A DNA stretch of 64,000 nt from Dryococelus australis. Taxonomy: Eukaryota > Arthropoda > Insecta > Phasmatodea > Phasmatidae. The stretch is taken from NCBI GenBank assembly GCA_029891345.1, contig CM057002.1, positions 19,048,295-19,112,294 on the forward strand, given 5' to 3'. Below, one piece after another: positions 56,849 to 64,000 of this stretch. How positions within the stretch are numbered: position 1 is the stretch's first letter; every line of letters begins with the position of its first letter. The position numbers and the translations under genes were made by a program. A model generated the notes under the pieces. The model worked only from the letters and a program-made list of their open reading frames with translations, was not told the origin of the DNA and ran no database searches.

Positions 56849-57500
56849 TGTGACAAGTACGTTTATAAATTCGTGTAAAGTTGTCTCTCTGCCCCAGCCC
56901 ATTTTCTACATAACACCGTTTTCACCTGTCTGCCTCAGGAAAAGTATTGATAGGAAGGTGTGTGTTGGAACAAACTACAGATTATAGACAAATAATGTAA
57001 CAAACATACTTGTAACCCCCATAAAAACTTACACTTATATGATGTAAGCCCAGGTTTGTGGTTATATGGCTTGTAGTAGCATAAATATCACACAAGTTAA
57101 TGTTTCTTGGTGGACTGGCAAAATGATGCAACAAAGTCTGCGAATGTCGTCTACCATGCTAACGAGCAAGGTTCAGCAGGCTGGAGTTTAATCTGCCGCC
57201 ACCAGAGTTCGGCAGTGTACCTTCCACGATATGTAGTGGAAAAGACGTGCCAGCACGAGCAATTATGAATGGCTTGTTTGAATATAACTGAGGTTAGGTC
57301 ACAGATAATTCCTCTAGAGAGATCTTACACATTTGTGAATTAGGGTAACCCCTATAGGGCTTAGTTGGGAGAATGAATTTTCCGACAGTGGCTCGCTGTT
57401 GGTGGTTGATTGTAGCTACCCCCATAGCGAGGCAATACTAGTAATTTGTATTTAAGTGATGGTAAATCCTGGCATTGGAGTCAGACGCTTGGCTGCAGGG
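56849..57500 (+). repeat. Probable gypsy-5 3' LTR start
   Basis: The G-run GAGAGGGGGGGGGG is followed immediately by TGTGACAAGTACG, the classic polypurine-tract/LTR junction. The right border is not determined because no second LTR copy is present; 57500 is arbitrary. Confidence 0.5.
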
Positions 57501-58149
57501 GAAGTCTCCCCTAGATGACAGGTCAGGTATTCATTTTGATCACTGGCTATAAAGAAATGCAGAAGCATCAAGCTCTAATTTGTCAGTTACAGTCAGGATT
57601 TTTATGGATAAAATGAGCAGTTTAAGTATTTCTGGACAACTTAATAAGGAATTAATTGTTAAATTGTAATAATATATTTATTAGTAAACATGAGAGGGGG
57701 ACCTCAATTTTTCTTGTTAAAAAAATAATATAAATATTCCTGAAGATGATACTTGATATGTTGTCAGGTCTCTGCCATTTTTGGGCTGATGGAATAATTT
57801 CATACATGGTTTTGTTTGCCCACCATTTTGGAAACAGGCTGTTTGGGAAGATTAATTGGTCTGTACAAGGGGTTAGAAGTCAGAGATTATTGTCAGTGTA
57901 ATTTTGAAATAGTTGAGGATATCCATTTTGGAATAATAAACAGCAGAACTGAAATAAGAAATATTTTCCATAAAATACATGTTAAAGGTCATGAAATATC
58001 TTAGGTGGCTTGGATGGGAGACATAAACTTTTTATGTTTGTTGAAAAAGAAGCCAGGATTAAAATTTTTAAGTGGCTGGCAAAGTTGAACAGGTGAAAAT
58101 ACAGGACAAGTTACCCATTTTAAGTAAGTTTTTACCAGAATGCACAGGT
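57501..58149. other. No gene recognised
   Basis: May still be gypsy-5 LTR or other inserted DNA. A 62-codon frame at 57816-58004 has no motif. Confidence 0.35.
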
Positions 58150-58290
58150 GCGAGCATATGTTATTCTAGTTTGAATACAGTTTGGTTCAACACATAGGTT
58201 TTACTATACGGGTAATATAGTGAATGTTTGAATCAATTTTGGGTGAGAAAAGTAAAGACGCTACTACATGATTGAAGGAATCCTTGTGAT
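58150..58290 (-). repeat. Dispersed repeat, inverted copy of 53402-53510
   Basis: See 53402-53510. Here the copy has an extra segment of about 35 bp before the TCAAACTAGAATAAC block. Confidence 0.6.
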
Positions 58291-58629
58291 TCCCTTTGAC
58301 TAGTCCCTAGTTGGGAATAGCCACTTGACGTTTGGCGTACTGTTGTTTGCCTGGACCATGGGGGGAAATGAGGAGTGGTGGAAATGTTGTTTGCCAAGGT
58401 TACGGGCGCAAGCCTGCGGTGCGATAACAAAATTACACTTAATAGAGACTCCTCCTCTCGGGTCGTGATGGCCGACGACCACTGGTCTGTACCTATGCCC
58501 ATGTCTTGATAGATGTTACCAATGGCCCGTCTAGTCAGGGATGTCGGCCCCCTGATACGCCAGCTCATTCCCGAAGATTTATTTTGTCTACCCAATGCCA
58601 TTATTAAAGACACGTGGTCGATACAAACT

Positions 58630-59060
58630 TACAATTAAAGGTTAAGTGACTGATAGGCGGTTAATCACAATAAAAACAGCAGCATCTCACCAGTACGTAT
58701 TTATTGTAAGTGATTCCCCATTGGGGCACTGAAATACACAAAACTGCCATTCTAGCCAGGTGGTCTATTACACAGATAAAATGGTCGTAGCACCTATGAA
58801 CTTACGTCGTACATTATGCCTCGGTCGTGTAAAAGATGAACCGAGTGTGAGAGACCGAGTACTCTGGCGAGCAATATCAAAGGTTCTGATATACTAAAGT
58901 GAATTAAACAGAATTACATGATGGTTAATGAACAAAGATGAGGTGGCCGGAGCACCGCGGCATGGTGGTATTCTCACAAGATCTCAGACGCTACTCCCTT
59001 TTGACTGATGCGGAGTCCGCTCACTGGCCGATGCTCCCGCCCAAACATCACTTGACATAA
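58630..59060 (-). repeat. LTR-like repeat, family 4, copy 2
   Basis: Matches 27290-27700 in ordered blocks on the minus strand: CGGCCAGTGAGCGGACTCC, GGGAGTAGC, GTGCCCCAATGGGG (4-bp hairpin), TTACAATAAATACG and ATTAACC. The preceding minus-strand open frame 58233-58613 lies downstream of it but has no motif. Confidence 0.4.
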
Positions 59061-60173
59061 TTTTACTTAAGGTGAAACGTGATAAATGAAACTAAATGAG
59101 TTCTACGATGCTGATGAGATGTTCATATGAATAAACTCTTAATAACGAAACATAAAAGCTCATATTAGAAATATAAAAATATATACACACCTTTCACAAA
59201 CCGCATTGCAGTGGCAACCTAACCTCACTGTTGACTCGTGTAAATTAGCAATATTATATTTAGAGGGGCTGTCCCCAGTCAAGTTTATTATGTCCGTACG
59301 ATTTTTCTTCATGGCAAAACATGTCAGTTCATCTTCCTTGGCATTATAAGAGTTCAAAACTACTTTTACAATTTTGTAGAGGCTATTTAACACGTGGCCG
59401 TGGGCACCGGTCCACTTATTGCCTCGTTTGGAAACATGGTAGGAAATTCCTGTATTTCAATACTGCCTACTGGTCGAACACATTTTGAGAATATAAAATA
59501 TAAAAGTATGGTTTGTAATGCATAAAAGTTAAATTAATCATTTTTAGCAATATTATAGAGACATCCATGTGTTACACTTGCATCGTATATGGCAATTCGA
59601 GTAAATACACAACAAGGTGCTTCTAACGTATGATCTGTCAACAGCTTAATAATTACAGACATGCAAGATTGCACTGAAACACATACTAAAACAATAATAA
59701 TAAAAATACAAAGAGACGATTTGTCTCGTACTTACGTGGTATAAGTAATATGGAAAAATAAATCAGACATATCAGATGGCACTACATAACAGTGACCCTC
59801 AAAAATGTAAACACTAAACGTAAACAAAAACACGTGGCATTCGGCCTGATACATGTACACTGGTATTCGTATCAGTACGTATCTGATATTGTGATAATGT
59901 AACTTTGCATACTCGTGCACACTGTTGCACTATGCAGAACATTAACACTTGTGGAGAAATAACAATTGGCATTTACACTAACAGTATTGACATTGTAGAT
60001 GATGATGTACACATACAAAAATTAACATAACCTGCACCTTCCCTAACAACTGACATAACCCTAATTACAACTTTATAAACCCCTTGCACTTGACACATAA
60101 CACACACATGGCAATGGTCCATTGACACAGGTGCTTGGCTGAGCTATTGTGTTGCATTCCTAGTGTCTCTCCT
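59061..60173. other. No gene recognised
   Basis: AT-rich anonymous DNA inside the foreign block of the Polinton. Open frames are below 80 codons with no motifs. Confidence 0.4.
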
Positions 60174-60294
60174 GGCACGACGTGGTGAATGGCGTGAGGC
60201 CAAGGCGCAGTCGACATCAAATATATATATATATATATATATATGATGTCGACTGCACTGCGCCTAGGCCTCACGCCATTCACCACGTCGTGCC
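60174..60294. repeat. Near-perfect palindrome with (AT)n loop
   Basis: The left arm GGCACGACGTGGTGAATGGC (60174) continues to ATCA at 60219. The right arm 60244-60294 is its inverted copy with one substitution and a 4-bp insertion (an extra TGCA-type duplication). The loop is about 24 bp of AT repeat. Arms are GC-rich in an AT-rich setting. No coding sequence. Confidence 0.9.
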
Positions 60295-60300
60295 ATATAT

Positions 60301-60301
<1 letters not shown>

Positions 60302-60355
<54 letters not shown>
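60302..60355. repeat. (AT)n microsatellite
   Basis: About 25 AT units between the palindrome and the right direct-repeat copy. Confidence 0.95.
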
Positions 60356-60357
<2 letters not shown>

Positions 60358-60360
60358 AGA

Positions 60361-60534
60361 ATTATTATTAATATTTTGTAAGGAATACCAGCATTCTTAA
60401 AAATTGTAAACTAACTTTCGTTAAGATATTTTGGGTGTTTATAAAGTTTTTTCCAAAAGAAAGGAAAATAATTTGAAAATATTAAAAATTAAAATTAAAA
60501 ATTAATATGAAATATTCTATTGTTTCTATTTGGT
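60361..60534 (+). repeat. Direct repeat flanking gypsy-5 block, right copy
   Basis: Partner of 53706-53866 (blocks given there). After TTTCTATTTGGT the sequence continues toward the capsid-protein remnant. Confidence 0.75.
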
Positions 60535-60694
60535 AGTGTAGTTTAACTTTGTGCAATTTAATACAATTTATTTTGGTAGTTTATTTTCTGCTTCATTGGC
60601 CACGTGTATACTTACTCTATGCCTCTTTACATATCTAACTTTGCTTTGAATATATTTTGGTTTTTTAAAGTATTTTTTAAATATTATATTTGAG

Positions 60695-61700
60695 GTGTCC
60701 TGGGTTTCTATGGGCCTCAAGTTTACGAAAGAGAGACATGATGAATTAGATAATGATGAAGTTTGTTCAAACTTTTTTCCTTTTCAGTTTTATAGAGTAG
60801 AAATTCCAAAACATGGAAATATTATTGAAGAGGTTGAAAATCCTGGTATAACTTCAACAATGGGGAATGCTTTATTAAGATCCCCAAGGAAACAAAATTA
60901 TGTAGAGTTTACTGGTGTTGATAATCTATGTCGATATAAACCTGTTTCTATTCATATAGCAGATGACGTTAAAACTGTTTCTAGTGATTAAACAAAAGAA
61001 ATAATATATCTGCTGAGATATCTGTTTTGGTTTTATTCGGGATAACAATTAAATTTACTGGAAAGGTGGCTGTAAAAGGACTTTTTTTTTTCGTAATTAA
61101 TTTGATAAAACTGTTTATTTCTTTATGAAACTTTTGATAAACATAATAAAGTTACGAAACATTATCCTGATCCTGGTAACTTTCTCTTTGAAAAATTTGA
61201 AATCATGTTGTCTATTGTTGAATATGAATGTAACACCACAAATATACAAAGATCCAAATTACCTGTAAGCTTTGATTGTTGGCAATTTTTAGAAGAAGTA
61301 GTCCCTGCTAGAAAAACTGTTTTTAACTTATATATGAAAGATAAGTTTAATATTTTAGAATTTGATATGCCTTATTTTGTAATTGTAGGTTTCCATTTCA
61401 ATAGAAGAAATTATGCTGAACACCATAAACATGCTACTATGTTTGTTCATCATAATGTAAGAAATATTTATGTTAAAAATGATAGAAATTAAAATTTTTC
61501 CTAAAGAAAACTAGATCTAGACATTAAAAACTATTATTGTCATAAACAATTTCTTGGTTATTATGATTTTAGAAATTCAAAACCAAACTTAAATCTAATT
61601 ATAGAAATAATGAACTTTATTTTATACCAATTGTAAAAATGGATGGTTAAAAAAATATTATTATTCAGTTTAGGGGCTAAGTTAAAGAAAAAATGTATAA
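60695..61700 (+). pseudogene. Polinton major capsid protein, broken
   Basis: The first part, 60717-60991, has KERHDELDNDEVCSNFFPFQ followed by FYRVEIPKHGNIIEEVENPG and ITST, the N-terminal signature of Polinton double-jelly-roll capsid proteins. After a stop and frameshifts, 61130-61492 gives FDMPYFVIVGFHFNRRNYAE followed by HHKHATMFVHHNVRNIYV, matching the PRxVIxGFQxxR...FDHxxVxNIxV block between the two jelly rolls. LDLDIKNYYC-like text near 61515 continues it. About half of the family's usual length is missing between the parts. Capsid protein would form an icosahedral shell in a functional relative; this copy cannot encode one. Confidence 0.72.
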
Positions 61701-62479
61701 AAATTTGTTTTCCTTCTAATGAATAACTTGGAGCAGTTACAGTTTGTTATGTTGTTCTAGCTAGAAAAATTTTTTTTTTTTTTAATATACAAAAGAAATA
61801 ATTACTGAAGCTTTATAACATTTTAATATTATTAAATAGAGGGTGTAAACGATATTAAAGAAACAACAAAATTTTCCGATATTTTAATACAATATTTTAG
61901 ACTTAAATTTAAGGGGTTTCATTAAAAATTTACCATATTTTGATATATAGATGAGTTATTTGATCAAATAAAATATTTTTCATGATTCTAACTGAGTTTT
62001 TTCTCTTAATAAATTTATTTTCTTTATATATAAAATAAAAATGCCTTTGTTTCCATGCATTTAGACTAACATTTTAAAAGGTGATAATTGTGTTTCAAGA
62101 GTACATTCCTATAATCAGATAATGCATCTGAATTTCTTAAAAATATGGTTCGCAAATTTAATTCAAATTTACAAAGCTGACAATTAACAATCTTAGATAA
62201 CAGTGATGATAAATATGATCTTCGAGATATTGATGAAGAACATTAGAGCTTCCCAAATAAACTGTAAAGAATAATAAATTATATTTTATTTTACTTAATT
62301 TGCTTGTTATTAGCATACATTTGCCTGATTTAGATTACTAGCTTGCCAAATTAGCATTTCTAGAAAACGTAAAAAAATAGCTTGAAAAGCAAGGAAATTG
62401 CATGTTTTTTGCTTAAAATTTGCTTTTTTTTTTATTAGCACAAATCCTTCATGACGATTTTGAAAAAAAAAAAAAAAAA
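61701..62479. other. Polinton interior, no gene recognised
   Basis: Extremely AT-rich; short frames only. This is where genes such as the B-type polymerase or other late genes might be expected, but no motif is visible. Confidence 0.4.
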
Positions 62480-62662
62480 AAAATTTGGTTCATTTTGGCT
62501 CAAAATTACGTGATTTTCGAGGAAAATGGTTTGTTATTAAGAGTTCCTTTTTAAAAAAATTTAGAGTTTAAATTTAGCCATAAAAACATTGATTTTGGAC
62601 CAAAAACAACGATGTTTCGATGAAAATAAGAGGAGCGCCAGCTCTCTCATTATATATCTATT
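62480..62662 (-). repeat. Polinton right terminal inverted repeat
   Basis: Inverted partner of 49581-49765, diverged by roughly a quarter of positions by eye and carrying a poly-A expansion at its inner edge (62463-62482). Confidence 0.85.
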
Positions 62663-62668
62663 CACATC

Positions 62669-62760
62669 CTGCTTGTGTACAAAGCATGATCGTTAGAAGT
62701 TATGTGAGATGGCAATACCGATTAAGGTGTGGCACAACTGGCCATTGATAAACACTTAAA
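62669..62760 (-). pseudogene. gypsy-3 protease, N-terminal part
   Basis: Minus-strand text VFINGQLCHTLIGIAISHNF (ending near 62696), a stop, then SCFVHKQDV runs into the target duplication. It aligns residue for residue with the gypsy-2 protease (VNGQSCHALIDTAALDNF ... FVNSKDV); the catalytic Asp-Thr is Gly-Ile. The reading frame is the one used at 49580 downwards. Confidence 0.7.
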
Positions 62761-62838
62761 TGCGGATTATTGATGCATGTAGAAACTGCACATAATGCCA
62801 GCGCACATCTTTATGGCCAGTTTTAATGAGGAGTTTAT

Positions 62839-63850
62839 ATGTCAAGACCGTTTAGCCAATCTTATTGTAGGAAGCCTACACTCGGCTGGCAGAAATCAGT
62901 ACGGCTGTATAGGGAATCTTCCAATGCCCCTAACCACCAAAACCGCATGTCACCTTCGCCAGTACAGCTATTGCAAAAACTACTGCCTGTGTACTACCCA
63001 TCTGAAGACGTGCCACTGGTAATGTCCACCCAGTGCATAGTGGAACGGCCGATAATATGCCCTCATGCTGAAACAACTTCGACAAGATTCCAGTCACTGC
63101 CCACCTACGCAGGAGTGATTAGTGAAAACCCACTGGGTTTCTTGCGAGACTGCGAGGATCGCCTATGCCACTATGTTGTGGACCCGGCAGACCAACCCAA
63201 CTGTGTGGGAGAGGGCTTGTGAGGAGACACAAAATTCTAGTTGCATAGTGTGGCACATTATGAAATCACGTGGGAAGAGTTCCAGAGTTCCTTCACATGT
63301 CGATTTGCCAAGACAATTACAACGCTGCGCACAAGAAGCAAGACCATCTTAGCTAAGCAGGGTGAGGAATGTCTATATGAATGTGTGATGCAGAAAATCA
63401 ACCTCATAAAACATACCACCCATCATTTTCTCTGCAGGACATAATGGAAGTGTTTGCCAGCACCACAAGAGCCGAGTAAGGATCGGCACTCGCCCCGGTG
63501 ATACATGCCTCCGGAAAAGATTTAATGCAAAACTGATGTTGTTAGATTCCAGAGTCCAAGCTCAACCACCACAACGCCGAGAAACCAATCAACTCTGACG
63601 GGAAATCGAAGTGAGGCCGAGGGAGAACAGGCGGAGTGAGTCAGCAGGATTAGACGAGGGGGGGGGGGGACTGCCCATACAAACACCACCCGCCGAGTAC
63701 CGACCACCGGCATAGCGGAAAGCCAGGTGCACCAACAATGGCCCAGTGGCAGACAATCCTATCGTCCCTGCCAATGGTGCCGCGGAACCCACTGAGATGC
63801 TGCCCCACTTAGGAATAGAACGAAAACAACGGCGAACAGAGGCAGTCAGC
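62839..63850 (+). pseudogene. gypsy-4 gag
   Basis: Frame 62839-63222 ends with PLGFLRDCEDRLCHYVVDPA DQ-type capsid text (the gypsy DPxxFLxxxE-like N-lobe). After a frameshift, HYEITWEEFQSSFTCRFAKT and EECLYECVMQKINLIKH are the capsid C-lobe (W..F...F...F; L..FV..K). Near 63770, CQWCRGTH, with downstream Cys lost to a stop, is a zinc knuckle. A 12-G run (63658-63669) and stops interrupt it. Pol would lie beyond 64000. It is on the strand opposite to gypsy-3, whose protease ends only about 80 bp to the left, so a rearrangement or nested insertion joins them. Confidence 0.72.
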
Positions 63851-64000
63851 CCAGGAAAATGAATGGATGGGGTAGAGTAGCCTGATGCTGCTTACCCCGG
63901 TACCAGACCTGTAGAGAATCAAATCCACTCAGAAAACATCGAAGAATCACCATTAGTGTACACCTGCGGTAAAACAATAACAGAGTGCAATAACATCAAA

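Noticed and set aside
58233-58613. 126-codon minus-strand frame
   Set aside because: Not matched to any domain; it overlaps the inverted dispersed repeat and adjoins an LTR-like sequence. Comparison by eye with 18S rRNA also failed.
59061-62479. DNA polymerase B, FtsK-like ATPase and cysteine protease genes of the Polinton
   Set aside because: Expected from family knowledge, but no motif was found on either strand, so they are treated as deleted or decayed beyond recognition.

Overview
This is a repeat-dominated eukaryotic (almost certainly arthropod) genomic window. The only host gene I can support is on the minus strand at its left end. Five short exons at 14571-6188 have consensus GT/AG borders and compatible phases. 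They encode the N-terminus and most of a MENTAL domain, so the gene is STARD3 or STARD3NL, late-endosomal cholesterol/ER-contact proteins. Its 3' part is not in the window. Everything else that I can name is mobile DNA, decayed to various degrees. The arthropod assignment is inference, from the insect-like MENTAL sequence plus the mix of BEL/Pao, Ty3/Gypsy, Tc1/IS630, Polinton and MITE families.

Layout. 1-4530: remnant of a plus-strand Ty3/Gypsy element (gypsy-1) whose Gag starts with PHD-like zinc fingers. 5369-5496: a 32-bp minisatellite. 6188-14571: STARD3/STARD3NL exons, with a Tc1 pseudogene and nested MITEs in intron 2. 14940-18372: a decayed BEL/Pao element ending at a 417-bp TTAA-flanked MITE. 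18798-30200: mostly anonymous AT-rich DNA with a TIR element, a short dispersed repeat and two solo LTRs. 30222-31105: another LTR and a transposase N-terminal fragment. 31950-33744: a fold-back element with about 300-bp inverted arms and a 110-118-bp internal minisatellite. 35821-38026: an IS630/Tc1-superfamily element with four copies of its end motif and a broken transposase. 38930-43704: gypsy-2 (plus), also with a zinc-binding N-terminal Gag module. 44725-49580: gypsy-3 (minus), whose protease is split by a Polinton/Maverick at 49581-62662. 62839-64000: start of gypsy-4 (plus), running off the window.

The Polinton is the most striking object. It has inverted terminal repeats, a 6-bp target duplication (one mismatch), a truncated Polinton-type integrase, a broken capsid-protein gene and a small Rho_N/SAP-like ORF. 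Inside it lie a LINE 3' end, a further gypsy copy (gypsy-5), microsatellites and a near-perfect 50-bp palindrome. The gypsy-3 protease frame resumes exactly on the far side of the Polinton, which fixes the order of insertion.

None of the mobile-element genes looks intact; nearly all carry stops, frameshifts or deletions. Limits: no alignments were run; family calls rest on recognised motifs, and most element borders are approximate unless TIR/TSD evidence is quoted.
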